A DNA stretch of 64,000 bases. Source: Stenogyne calaminthoides (lineage: Eukaryota > Streptophyta > Magnoliopsida > Lamiales > Lamiaceae). The stretch lies in assembly GCA_037126765.1 (NCBI GenBank), contig JBBCBC010000027.1:9386406-9450405 (forward strand). The letters run 5' to 3'. Below the pieces are notes generated by a model. The model was not told where the DNA came from, did no database searches, and was given only the letters and a program-made list of their open reading frames with translations. Position numbers and translations under genes: made by a program. Shown here in pieces: positions 37,101 to 47,528 of the stretch. The stretch's first letter is position 1. Each line of letters opens with the position of its first letter.

Positions 37101-38021
37101 CTCATTGAACGATAACTGCAATAACATAGTATTTAATTAGGTTCAACGATCAATCAATATATTTATCGATTTCAAACCTGCTCAATTGTAATAAAATTAT
37201 CCAGGAAGTGTTTTTTCCCTTGCTACGAGCTCTCTTAATAGATGACATGGTGACTATACCCGAGTGTGCTTCTATAGGAGCTGCTAGTGGTGGTGGGAGC
37301 ATCAGTGTCACACTGTCTCAAGTCATCAGGATGTTGTCGATCATATGCACCATGATCATATGCGCCATGATCTCCATCAGAATAACCAAGTCCGAAAATT
37401 CTTGGCCATTACTTCAGCTTGCGACAATATTTGCTTCTTCTTTGTGTGGTCAAGACCTCTGAATGTAGTCTATACGCATATAACATAACAATTTAGTAAA
37501 TTTAAGGGTTATACTACAACTTTCAATAAATATATAATTAACATATCGTAAGTTCGTCCCATAATCTTTCCTTCAAAGAGTCGGTTTGCTACGCTACATC
37601 GATCCTTGGGCAAAGACGATAGGGATCACGCTCCTGACTGCATCTCCAATGTAGAAGGACAACGACTCACTCTCTTTTCCTATTGTCTGTCCAAACTCAT
37701 TGAATGATAACTGCAATAACATAGTATTTAATTAGGTTCAACGATCAATCAATATATTTATCGATTTCAAACTGTTCAATTGTAATAAAATTATCTGAAG
37801 TGTTTTTCCCTTGCTACGAGCTCTCTTAATAGATGACATGGTGACTATACCCCGAGTGCGCTTCTCCCCGGAGTGCTAGTGGTGGTGGGAGCATCGGTGT
37901 TAATCGTCTCAAGTCATCGAGGATGTTGTCGATCATATGCACCATGATCATATGCGCCATGATCTCCATCAGAATATCCATCATCATCTCCATCATCTCC
38001 GGGATAAGGCAAAAGAGACAT
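34120..38021 (-). pseudogene. CACTA accessory gene: Transposase_24-like part plus Ulp1-like cysteine protease part
   Basis: The gene starts at about 38021 (MSLLPYPGDDGDDDGYSDG) with Asp/Gly/Tyr-rich repeats. It continues through exon blocks that can be read near 36712 (MVAPFWEEFVSRAMEDDFQ), 36575-36482 (NRDQAKSMEARYRGSNKGYA), 36340 (GRDGNIHDPSAQRIIKEG) and 36188-35895 (ERLSQTMTPDDFRIIGPDDL), as in plant Transposase_24 proteins. Downstream blocks at about 35000-34250 look like a Ulp1 (C48) peptidase: NHWVLVA (His), YFMDPTQDGVYSN (Asp) and KQRDNKHCGHFV (Gln and Cys). It ends at a TGA at 34122-34120 after YERELKSYSKKRLEK. Several blocks are out of frame with each other, and stops occur, so it is judged non-functional. 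Confidence 0.75.
36796..37979. repeat. Tandem duplication of about 590 bp inside the CACTA element
   Basis: 36796-37385 is repeated at about 37392-37979 with scattered differences. Each copy contains the ATGTCATCTATTAAGAGAGC start-like segment (minus) and the GCATATGATCATGGTGCATA repeats. The duplication splits the N-terminal coding region and contributes to inactivity. Confidence 0.85.
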
Positions 38022-38539
38022 GATCCTGTAAAGCAGAAGAAACAACATTTAATAAACAAAAAACAAACAATATTCAATAAACCAGAAGAAACAACATTTA
38101 ATAAAGCTGAAGAAATAACATTTAATAAAGCAGAAAAAACAACATTCAATAAAAGTCGTACATTTTTTTTTTAGCACTTGTTTTTCTTTTTCGTTTTTTA
38201 CTCATTGCAATTTTTTGTTGCTTCTCAAGACAATATGTATCCTAATGTATCATCATTAATCATCTAATTAAAGAAACACACTATCCATTCATTAAATTAA
38301 TAACCAAAATATATCCTAATGTATTAATCCTAATTTATGCTTAAATCCTCACACAAGCATATTATCAAACACCTTAAGTGCAATATTCATCTCTAACAAA
38401 ATGTTCATTTTTAACACTAACAAAAATTTATTCAAGCCACTAACAACAATTAATCCAAGCTACTAACAACAATATAATTAAACCAACATTAATCCCACAC
38501 TAACAATAATTAATCATAACAAATTAGCTATATATATAC

Positions 38540-38542
<3 letters not shown>

Positions 38543-38586
<44 letters not shown>

Positions 38587-38666
38587 ACATTTATATATAT
38601 CGTAGCTTATAACAATTAATCCATATATATCATAACAATTAATCCCAAACATATATATATAAACAC

Positions 38667-38712
<46 letters not shown>

Positions 38713-38870
38713 TAACAATAATTAATCCCAAACATATATATATAAACACAATATTTATATATATATTCTAACAATTAATCCAAACACATATATAAATAAA
38801 CACATGTAATATATATATATATATATATTAAAATATATATACATATATACATATATATATATATAAAAGA
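38543..38870. repeat. AT microsatellites in the CACTA element
   Basis: Long (AT)n runs occur at 38543-38582 and 38671-38710, with shorter ones to about 38870. They are spaced by AACAATTAATCC-like segments, suggesting expansion of a repeated unit. Confidence 0.9.
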
Positions 38871-39559
38871 AAAAAATACCTATATATATATATGGAGGAG
38901 GGAGGGCGGTAGTAGGGGAGGATAGCGACGGGGGCGGAAGCGGAGGGCATGGGCGGAGGGGGGGGGGAGGAGGCCGGCCCATGACGATTTGGGGGGGAGA
39001 GAAGCTAGGTCAAGCATTGGCGATTTGGTTGGAGGAGGAAACCAACGACGGCCGATTTGATTTGGGTGAGAGGGAGGAGCTAGGTCTTGATCGGTTTGCG
39101 GCAATTTGGGGGAGAGGAATAATTGGGGAGAAGAAATGAAAGGCGATCCTGTTTCGTACTCATACGCTAATTTGATATATCGATATAAAAAAAAAAAAGA
39201 CAAGCGGTTATTAATTGTCAAGTGTTTCTTAGACAACGGTTATTAACATTTGGCAAAGTGAACTTGCAATTGATTTTTAAAACCGCTTTTCAAGTTTTAT
39301 TCTTGGGAATGACTTCAAACCATTGTTTTTTTTTTTTTTAATAAAACCGCTCTCCAAGCTATAACTTGGAGAGCTGTTTGAAAAAAGAGTTGTCCAAGTG
39401 TAGTTGTGCAAGCCTAAATGTGTAGTAGTGGTTTCACATGAGAGTTAATGAATATTATTTTATTCTATATATAAATGTAAAATTATTAAATAATTTCTGA
39501 ATTTTTTTAAAATCTCAGGGGCGCCCAGTGTCCTTCCATACCTTTCCTCCCTCCGTCCT

Positions 39560-39845
39560 TGTGAAGCTGGCTATTTGTATCTAATAAAGAAATGATAAAT
39601 AAACATCCTGTAAATATATGACAATCGAGCCCAAACAAACTCAATTCTAAATGATATTTCAACTTGATTTGGGCTTAGTCGGGCTCGATTGTCCTACGTT
39701 TATAAATGCTAAAACATATTTTCATATATTTATATATCCTAAAACATATAATCATACATTTTCAAGTTTGTAAAATTATTGTTCTTAAAGCACAATCCCC
39801 TAAGTTATTGTCCTAAAAAAGCTATTTTTCCCCAATATTCTCTGT
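39560..39845. mobile_element. R1 family repeat, partial copy 2
   Basis: The right half matches the R1 element at 15486-15953: AAAATTATTGTTCTTAAA, then CACAATCCCCTAAGTTATTG, then a terminal CTATTTTTCCCC. The left arm is not recognisable. Confidence 0.55.
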
Positions 39846-39954
39846 ACATAAAAATGACATCAGAAAATAAGAAACAAATAACGAATGTTAAAATTTGTTC
39901 CGTTTCTTGACACGTGGGATAAGATAACAATATCTCAAATGAATAAAAAAGGGG

Positions 39955-40137
39955 GAGAAAAACATTTCACTAGAAAGTCACCCAAAAACTTACAGTCAGA
40001 TACTAAGTGCAGAAAATTTTTGCATTTTAATTCAAATTTGAACTAAAGTGCCACGTACTTTAGTTCAAATTTCTACACTTTGTATCTGGTTATAATGATT
40101 TACTCAATCTTGTATCTAGTTGTAATTTTTTCTAAAA
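39955..40137. mobile_element. Short MITE family B, copy 1
   Basis: About 180 bp with a central palindrome around TTCAAATTTGAACTAAAG and outer segments GTCACCAAAAACTTA and AACTAGATACAAGATTGAG. Related copies are at 43577-43750 and 47343-47528, two of them inside the response-regulator pseudogene. Confidence 0.7.
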
Positions 40138-40589
40138 AATGGTTCATGAGTCTGAATCAATTCTTGGGATAGGTGTGAGTTGGATCACTGCCACCATCAT
40201 TTGGATCACTGCCGCCATTTGGATCACTGCCACCAAACGTGTTTGGCAGGAGGAGAGGATTAATTTGATTCTCATGAAAAAATAAATTATCCATAGATAA
40301 AGAAGGATCGCATTCCTATACACGTTTTGCTCAGGTGCAAAACCAGTGCAGGTATTTGGATCACCGTAACCAAAATCTTCTGCGAGGGAAGAAATCTGAT
40401 TCTGATGATAAAAATCGATGTCCACATTCTTCTGCTCGTCCATGTTCCTCAACATAGAAGTATTTGAAACTGGTTCAGGTACATCATCAAAAAGTGAATG
40501 ACCGGTGAAACTGTTCCGTGGATCAACAACATCACTGGATTCCATATTTTGCTAATTGTCGTTATTGGTTCTCCTCATGGTAGCATGTA

Positions 40590-40714
40590 ATGGCTAATGC
40601 GGTTGGCGACCTGGTTCTGAATCTGTCAACCGTAGAGGAAAATGGAACCTTTCATCTGAATGAACACTGAGTCTCTCTGGTAATGGCTAATGCGGTTGGC
40701 GACCTGGTTCTGAA
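40590..40714 (-). repeat. Internal tandem duplication in the ARR-B pseudogene
   Basis: A segment encoding QIQNQVANRISHY occurs at about 40590-40625 and again at about 40678-40713, 88 bp apart. A third diverged version (NLQNQVANLINQ) lies at about 43762-43800. Confidence 0.75.
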
Positions 40715-41342
40715 TCTGTAAATTTTGTCCACCGTTTTCATTGTTATGCATGTTCCTACTTGGAAGCAAAACAGGAGGCTTGTTGTTGGTAGTATATGGA
40801 TTAGTGTGTTCGGGTACAACTGGTAAACCCGTCAACTGTGGAGGAGCATGAAACCCTCCATCTAAAACAACACTGTAATTGTGAGCTGGTTGCGGCGGCA
40901 TCCTGAATTCAAGTTGATTGGAGGAATATCCATCGTTTGATTCACATTGCACTTGTAAATTCTGAGAGTTTTTTTGCACTTTTGGTCCCACAGGACACGC
41001 CTCCTCACACGTTTGGTCCCAAAGCCGAAAAATTTGACACTTTTGGTTCAGCGACTGAAACTGCCGTCCAATTTTCCGTCAAAATCGCACGTCCCGAACA
41101 CATGCCGTTAGTCAAATGTTGAAAAATAAATAAAAAATTATACGAATTAAATTATAATTAATAACCGTTCACTTCACTTTCCCCCAAAATGTTATGAAAC
41201 CCTATTTCACCAAATCCCTGACCTCTGGACCGACCTGTGGTCTTATGGTTTTAAGTTTTCTTTTTCATTCTTAGTCGAGTAGTTTATTTGCCTATTTCAC
41301 CAAATCCCGTTCACATGGCTGCTGCTGCTGCTGCTTCATCCG

Positions 41343-41482
41343 TTCCCGACGCGGTGGGGCACGGAAATCGTGGCGCTGTACCTGCGGTACCCCATGGCGA
41401 CTTCCACGGTGCTGTACTCGCACGGAAACGTATGAGCTGTTTATCGAGCTCAGCGTTCATCTTAAAGTTAATTTATTGGGGT
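41343..41482 (+). pseudogene. Captured fragment of an ABHD17-like alpha/beta hydrolase
   Basis: In frame from 41343 the DNA reads FPTRWGTEIVALYLRYPMAT, then STVLYSHGN, the conserved N-terminal part of plant ABHD17-type serine hydrolases. About 20 bp are then missing, breaking the frame. YELFIELSVHLKVNLLG follows before a stop. The catalytic GxSxG region is not included, so no enzyme can be made. Confidence 0.82.
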
Positions 41483-42441
41483 AAAATTCTCTCCAGCTAA
41501 TTTTATGCTTGATTGTTGGAATCCTGAATTTTTGGGTGAATTAGGTTGTTTGATGTTATTTGAGGGGAATTTCGATTGATTACTTGTTCTATGAGCAGGG
41601 GGCAGCTATTTCTGGTGAAATTTGACTATTTTATTTAATTTTTTACACGATTGGGGGTGAAATATTGTTATCTGGGCTAGAATATACTTGTGAATTATAA
41701 ATTTTTGTTTTGGTTTCCTCTCCTACCCCCCTTGGAATATTATATTAGATAAATGAAGCTTCTTAATTTATGCATTATTGTGTGTATGTGCTTGTGAGTT
41801 GTTAGCTTAGTTGGATCAACTCTACTATTTTGTTTTCTCTGTACCTTTTGGGGGGTAATTTTGATGATTAGGTCAATTATTTTTCAGAATTTCTTATATC
41901 TGTTCCTCGGTGTGCAATTTGGAATATTTTTGCAAAAAGAGGTTCGATCTTTGAGTTACTTCATATAAGATGATTCCTGGGAGGAAAAGATTGGATTGTG
42001 CTGATTTCATTTTGATTTTGCCATTTGGATGTTGAGGGTAATTAGTGTTGACTCTTTGAAAAGTGGTTGGAAAATGTGTTGCTTGCAAAATTTGGGTAGT
42101 GGATATCTTTGATTGTCTGGTAAAATAGAGCAGCTACTATGGAGGACTATTTATCGTTCTTTGTTTCAGTCATTGGGCTGGAATAAAATAAAACAACTTT
42201 TAAAGGTATTAGGGAACAAGGGATGATGCTGTGTAGAATTTAAAATTAGAGTAGCTCTCTGGATTTCTAAGACTATCAACTTTTGGTTATATGATGTTGT
42301 AGATTTGGAACTATGCCTTTAGTCTGGATATCTTGTTTTGCTCTGCACTGTTCTCAAATTTGTAAAATTCTCTGTTTCCCATAAAAAAAGTTTTTTTTTT
42401 TTTTATGAAGTAACTGGTGCTATGATGGTATGTATATACAG

Positions 42442-42553
42442 AGATAAGGCAACAAAGAAAATGGGGTTGACATTCACGAAGCTTTTCAGCCGGCTTTTTG
42501 CGAAGAAGGAGATGCGTATTTTGATGGTTGGTCTTGACGCCCTCATCAATTGA
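42442..42553 (+). pseudogene. Captured 5' coding fragment of an ARF1-type small GTPase
   Basis: After an intron acceptor (TATATACAG|AGATAAGG, exon from 42442) the ATG at 42461 opens [20 protein letters not shown] followed by LMVGLDA, nearly the canonical ARF1 N-terminus with its myristoylation Gly2. The frame then departs (LIN, stop at 42551-42553) exactly before the GKT of the P-loop. The preceding about 0.9 kb is probably the captured leader intron. Confidence 0.9.
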
Positions 42554-43061
42554 GATCATTGATTGCTGTAAATGTTCACACAAGTATCTGTATCTATAAT
42601 TTTGCGGATGAGTTTTTTTATGGTAAAATACCGATCATTTTGACCTTTTCAATTGTTTGATGGAACCTTTATTTTGCTTGTTCTTACTTTTCTTTGCATC
42701 ATCATGTATTTGGATTTGTGTGAGAGTTCTTCAGCTATGCATATTATCTAGTTCTTCATTTCTTCATTCATTTTCCTATCACAAAATCTGAAATTTTTTA
42801 TGAAAAAAATGAGGGAAAAATCATATGGAACCAAAAGTGTCGATTTTTTCCCTCCAAAAACTCCCCACGCGCCTGGGTTGACCAAAGTTCCTATGGGACC
42901 AAAAGTGTTAACGGATTTGACAGAAAAATTGACGGTGGGACCAAAAGTGTCAAAATTTTTGGCTTTGGGACCAAAAGTGTGAGAAGGCGTGTCCTGTGGG
43001 ACCAAAGGTGCAAAAAACTCTAAATTCTGATCACATTGATGTCCCTAGTAACGGTTGATGC

Positions 43062-43758
43062 GAGAAAAAAAAAGTTTTTTGGTCCCATAACTTATGCACT
43101 ACCCATTTTTCGTCCCAAAAAAATTTAATGTCCAATTTTAGTCCCACAACTAAATAGATTGTCCAACTTTGGTCCCATTTTCACCGAAAAATTGGAAAAA
43201 AAAACGTCATTTTTGGTTTCATGCAAGTCATGTGCCGGCAAAATTTAGTTGTTTTTACATTTACAGATATTAAATTTTAGTTGTGATTAAATTTATTGGA
43301 TTATTTGCACAAGTGTAATTTAATTGATTAAAAAACGTAAAAAAATAAAAATAAATAAATAGTCAGCGTTCACGTCATCGAGGGTATAGAGAACCTCCAA
43401 ATTTTACCGGCATGTGACTTACACATCATCAAAACGGCATTGTTGGTGATTTTTCGACAAAAATGGGACCAAAATTGGACAATCAATTTAGTTATGGGAC
43501 CAATATTGGACAATTAAATCTTTTGGGATGAAAAATGGACAGTAGATAAGTTATGGGACCAAAAAACTTTAGAAAAAATTACAACTAGATACAAGATTGA
43601 GTAAACCATTACAATCAGATACAAAGTGCAGAAATTTGAATTGGCACTTTAGTTCAAATTTGAACTAAAGTGCAAAAAGTTTCTGCACTCTGTATCTAGT
43701 TATAAGATTTTTGGTGACTTTGTAGTGGAATTATTTTCTCCCAAAACTTTTTTTCTCT
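43062..43758. mobile_element. M1 family MULE-like element, copy 2, carrying a nested MITE B
   Basis: The ends are GAGAAAAAAAAAGTTTTTTG and its inverse. The near-perfect 9-bp flank is GGTTGATGC (43053-43061) / GGTTGATGA (43759-43767). Its right terminus is interrupted by a MITE B copy at about 43577-43750. It disrupts the ARR-B C-terminal exon. Confidence 0.85.
43577..43750. mobile_element. MITE family B, copy 2, nested in M1 copy 2
   Basis: Carries ACAACTAGATACAAGATTG, the central TTCAAATTTGAACTAAAG palindrome and GGTGACTTTGTAGTGGAA. AACTTT occurs at both junctions as a possible short duplication. Confidence 0.72.
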
Positions 43759-43889
43759 GGTTGATGAGGTTGGCAACCTGGTTCTGGAGATTCATATTTG
43801 CGGCAGGTTCTATTTCAGAGTCTCTAGCCAGATTAAGTCGATGCTTCTGGAAGTATAATTAAATGCAACATTAATCTGGATATCAATAT

Positions 43890-44060
43890 GGAGTAATTAC
43901 CGGCAGGTACAATATTTTGAGAAAATTTACTGGTAGGTACAAATGAGATTGCATATACAGTTAAAATTGCACTTGAAGTACAATTGTACCTACATATATG
44001 CAATCATTTTGTACCTGCTAGTAAGTTTTTAAAAAAATTGTACCTATCAGTAATTTCCAC
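43890..44060. mobile_element. Fold-back MITE in an ARR-B intron
   Basis: Long inverted arms (GGAGTAATTACCGGCAGGTA / GTGGAAATTACTGATAGGTA) with repeated GGTACAA motifs make a nearly complete hairpin. The flanks are TATCAATAT (43881-43889) and TATCAATAC (44061-44069), eight of nine matching, as expected of Mutator-type insertion. Confidence 0.83.
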
Positions 44061-44640
44061 TATCAATACTTAGTCGAGGAAAAGATATATTAAGAGAGAA
44101 ACAGACCTGCAAATGGCTAGCAATTTGTACTCTTGGAAAAGATTTCTCCCATCAATTCGAGTATTTTCTTGGGGCCAATTTCTGCATTTGAAATATATTA
44201 GAAATTGATTCATATGATCAATTAATTAATAATGATTGGTACTGGGACCACCTATTTCCACAGCTTTCTTGAACAGCTTTTTACGTTCTTCATTCCAAAC
44301 TAGTCTGGGTTTCTTGGGCCTATTCTTGTCATGGCTGGAAGAATCACCGCCACTTTCTCCTCCTCTTTTATTTCTCCAGCAATGGATACATCCCTACCAA
44401 TTTCAGTAGTACGGCTATCTTATTTTCCTCCTTCAATTTGATGAATTCTTTTGCGATGCACGTATTGCCATATAAATTGGACATCTTTCGGCTCTATAGG
44501 CTTATGAAGGTAACCACAAGCACCACATTGAAGGCCTCTCATCACCATGTTCGTTTCTTCATCATTCGACATCACTATATAGTTAATACATACATTAGTT
44601 ATACATACATTATCAATATATACATCATAAAAGACAATAC

Positions 44641-45148
44641 TCAGAGTTTGAATCACAAATGGTCTCATAATTTTGGCCTCAAATATATTTGGTCTCATAT
44701 ATTTTTTTATCGTCGATTTAGTCTCAATATCTTTTATAATGTCAAATTTTAGTCGCAAGTCAATTGAAAAACTCAAAACGACGTCGCTTGACCATTTCAA
44801 ACACACTTAAAAAAATTTAAACAATTTTAAATGTGTTTGGCTCATTCTGATCGACACTTCTATTTTTTATTTTAAGTTTTTTTTAATATTTTTTATTTTA
44901 ATTATATGACCTGAAATTTCAGCTGTTAAATTATTATTTTTTACACGTGGCATCCAGTTACAACAGCAGTTGGAAAGCCCCAAAATGAAATGACAAAACG
45001 GTGTCGTTTTGAGTTTTCCAGCCGACTTGGGAATTAAAATTGAACATTGTCAAAAATATTGAGACTAAATTGACGAAAAAAATATTCATGAGACTAAATT
45101 TATTTGAGGCCAAAGTTATGAAACCATTTGTGATTCGAACTTCAATAC
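44641..45148. mobile_element. TIR element in an ARR-B intron
   Basis: The left arm contains TTTGAATCACAAATGGTCTC and then TTTGGCCTCAAATA. The right arm, reversed, contains TTCGAATCACAAATGGTTTC and then TTTGGCCTCAAATA. About 500 bp, non-coding. No duplication could be fixed. Confidence 0.75.
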
Positions 45149-46149
45149 CCAAGGCCAAACCAAAAACAATGGAGAAAAATTAAACAATTCTTGAGATGCA
45201 CTGATCAACTTTATATAAAACTAGCTAGGAACAAGAGCCATAAAAATAGAAGAAAAAAAAATTATGCAACTTAATTACAATATTTTACTTAGTGCTGATA
45301 AAACGGATAACTTAGTAAGATAATAAGATGGGGCTCTTTTCAGATAAAAATGAAAAAAGTATTTTTTAAGAATTTTTTTAAAAACCAAATTAGTAATATT
45401 ATAAAACACATAGTAATTATTGAGGAAACATAATATAAACTCACTCATTATTGGAAAGTTGGTGTTGAAAGCGACATGTCTAATAAACTGAAATCCATCG
45501 TTGATGTCACTCATGTTCACATCACTTATCACCATCTCAAATCTCTCGTTTTTCAGCATCTCAGCGGCCTCCTTTGCAAAAGTAGACGTCTTTATTGAAA
45601 ATTCATTCAAATCAATTACAACAGGGATAGTTACGCATGTAGGCAAAAGAAAAAGAGTAGTTCTCCTGCAGTAAAAGTAGAGTTTTTCTACTGGCAGAAA
45701 GGATGTTCGCTCTTCCTGACGTACGTCAGGTAACCAATGAAATATTGGCATATCATCTAACTTCGTATTGGGCGATATAGCTTCGCCATGAATAAATTAT
45801 TAATTTTTAAAAAATATATATATAAATTTACTAAAATGTCCTTATAATATTTTTAAAAAAATTACAATTTTTTTAATTTTGATTTTCTATAAAATATTTT
45901 ATTTAAAAAATAAAATGTTAATAGGGGTATATATGTAATTTTATAATTTATCATTTTAATTATTTTAAATGACAAGGATATTTTGTAATTTTATAATCAT
46001 TAATTTAATTTATTAGTTGGACGATGCTAGATCATTTGATTCAACGGTAATCAAAGGATTTCCTAACGTTAGGAAGGACGAAATCATTCCTGACCGTAGA
46101 AGATCCCAACTTATACCATTACTCTTATAAACTAATATAAAAAAGATAA

Positions 46150-47260
46150 AAACATGGGTAGACCTAGTTCATACCATGAACCCGGGTCAAACTTGACCCA
46201 TTTATACAAACGGGTCAGATATAAACAATTCCAGCCCATTTCTCCCTTTTTTTTTTGCACTGATTTCTGTCTCCCCTCTCTCCCACCTACACACGCGAAA
46301 CCGCTACACTACACTCTCTGCGATTCTTCCCGCGAAACCTCTCCACTCTCCGCGATGGCGACGGCGAAGGCAGATTTCTGTGACACGACGACGACGATGC
46401 CTCCGCGACTCTTCACGTGAGGGTGATGGAGACGGCGAGTCCTCACGCGACGGCGATAGAGACGGTGATTCCTCTGCGACGAAGACGATGCCTCCGCGAT
46501 GACGGTTCATATTTGTCATTTTTATTTTTGAAACCGTGAGAGGTTTTGTGAACAAAAGTGAGAGTTTTACTTAGTAACAGTGAGAGTTTTAATTAATAAC
46601 AATGAGAGTTTTACATAACAACGGTGAGAGTTTTGATGAACAAAAGTGAGAGTTTTACTTAGCAACAGTGAGAGTTTTACTAAATAACAGTGAGAGTTTT
46701 ACATAGCAACAGTGAGAGTTTTTGTGAATAAAAGTGAGAGTTTTACTTAGTAACAGTGAGAGTTTCACATAGCAACAGTGAGAGTTTTTGTGAACAAAAG
46801 TGAGAGTTCTACTTAGTAACAGTGAGAGTTTTATTTAATAACAGTGAGAGTTTTACTTAGTAACAATGAGAGTTTGTGAACAAAAGTGAAAGTTTTACAT
46901 AGCAATAGTGAGAGTTTTTGTGAACAAAAGTGAGAGTTTTACTTAGTAACAGTGAGAGTTTTACTTATCAACAGTGGGAGTTTTACTTAATAACAGTGAG
47001 AGTTTTACATAGCGATAGCCGATAGTGAGAGTTTTACATAGCAAGAGAGATGATTGAGCGTGTGAAGACATATTAATCCTACATACTAATTCGATGGCCT
47101 CCGCCGGCGACCCCATCGACGCCGCCGCAATCTTCAACGAAGACGAAGACCTCCTGGATGACGACGATGACACCAACGCCACCGCAATTACTTGATATGG
47201 GTCATATTGAATTAGAGTTCACACTGTGAACCTGGTTCACAGAAGTGTCACTCTATCAAA
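46150..47260. mobile_element. Candidate TIR element with GC-rich captured segments and a minisatellite
   Basis: The outer edges carry weakly inverted sequences: GTTCATACCATGAACC on the left; GTGAACCTGGTTCAC on the right, each followed inward by TGACCCAT or its inverse. Between them are a GC-rich segment (46330-46503), the minisatellite, and a second GC-rich segment with a 33-codon frame at 47094-47195 (MASAGDPIDAAAIFNEDEDL...). I do not recognise the source gene. The element lies in the first intron of the ARR-B pseudogene. Confidence 0.35.
46533..47046. repeat. 22-bp minisatellite (GTGAGAGTTTTACTTAGTAACA)
   Basis: About 20 head-to-tail units of 20-24 bp. Variants alternate between TTACTTAGTAACA, TTACATAGCAACA and TTTGTGAACAAAA endings, so a higher-order pattern of three unit types is visible. 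Confidence 0.92.
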
Positions 47261-47342
47261 AAATAAAACTGCAAACTAATATCAAAAAGTAAAACCGCGA
47301 CCGCAGGATTAGTAACTCTATCACATGTAGGCAAAAGAAAAA

Positions 47343-47528
47343 TAAAGAAAAAATTACAACTAGATATAAGATTGAGTAAACCATTTCAATTGGGATCTGA
47401 AAGTCACAGAAATTTGAACTAAAGTGCATTAAGACTTTAGTTCAAATTTGAACTAAAGTGCAGAAATTTTCTGCACTATATATCTAGTTGTAAGTTTTTT
47501 GGTGACTTTGTAGTGGAACGTTTTTCTC
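47343..47528. mobile_element. MITE family B, copy 3
   Basis: Same order as the other copies: AACTAGATATAAGATTGAG, central TTCAAATTTGAACTAAAG, GGTGACTTTGTAGTGGAAC. Confidence 0.72.

Larger units (their letters stand above)
33488..39430 (-). mobile_element. Complete CACTA (En/Spm) transposon, non-autonomous
   Basis: The left end is CACTAATACACATTTGAG, and the right end reversed is CACTACTACACATTTAGG. The 3-bp target duplication GTT is on both sides (33485-33487, 39431-39433), exactly as CACTA elements make. Subterminal regions (33488-33760 and 39195-39430) are packed with TTGGACAGCGGTT-type repeats in both directions, the transposase-binding kind. The 5.9-kb interior encodes only a decayed TNPA-like/Ulp1-like gene. 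I see no TNP2 (Transposase_21) gene, so movement would need help from elsewhere. Confidence 0.93.
40966..43020. mobile_element. Chimeric Pack-MULE (2,055 bp) carrying two host gene fragments
   Basis: Terminal inverted repeats begin GAGTTTTTTTGCACTTTTGG (left) and, reversed, GAGTTTTTTGCACCTTTGG (right), and continue for about 150 bp through 'ggtcccacaggacacg'-type sequence. A perfect 10-bp target duplication, TAAATTCTGA (40956-40965 and 43021-43030), lies inside the coding sequence of the ARR-B pseudogene, whose reading resumes on both sides. The interior has plus-strand pieces of an ABHD17-like hydrolase (41343-41482) and an ARF GTPase (42461-42553), with no transposase. Mutator-type elements that hold host gene fragments are called Pack-MULEs. 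Confidence 0.93.

Noticed and set aside
37826..38149. 107-codon minus-strand frame rich in Met, Ile and Leu
   Set aside because: Reading is out of phase with the Asp/Gly/Tyr-rich start MSLLPYPGDDGDDD of the CACTA gene and spans the tandem duplication.
41288..41500. 70-codon plus-strand frame starting MPISPNPVHMAAAAAASS
   Set aside because: The real similarity (ABHD17-like) lies in a neighbouring frame; this one is a shadow created by the frame shift.
46533..47046. CRISPR-like spaced repeats
   Set aside because: Units are head-to-tail without unique spacers, in a plant genome; this is a minisatellite.
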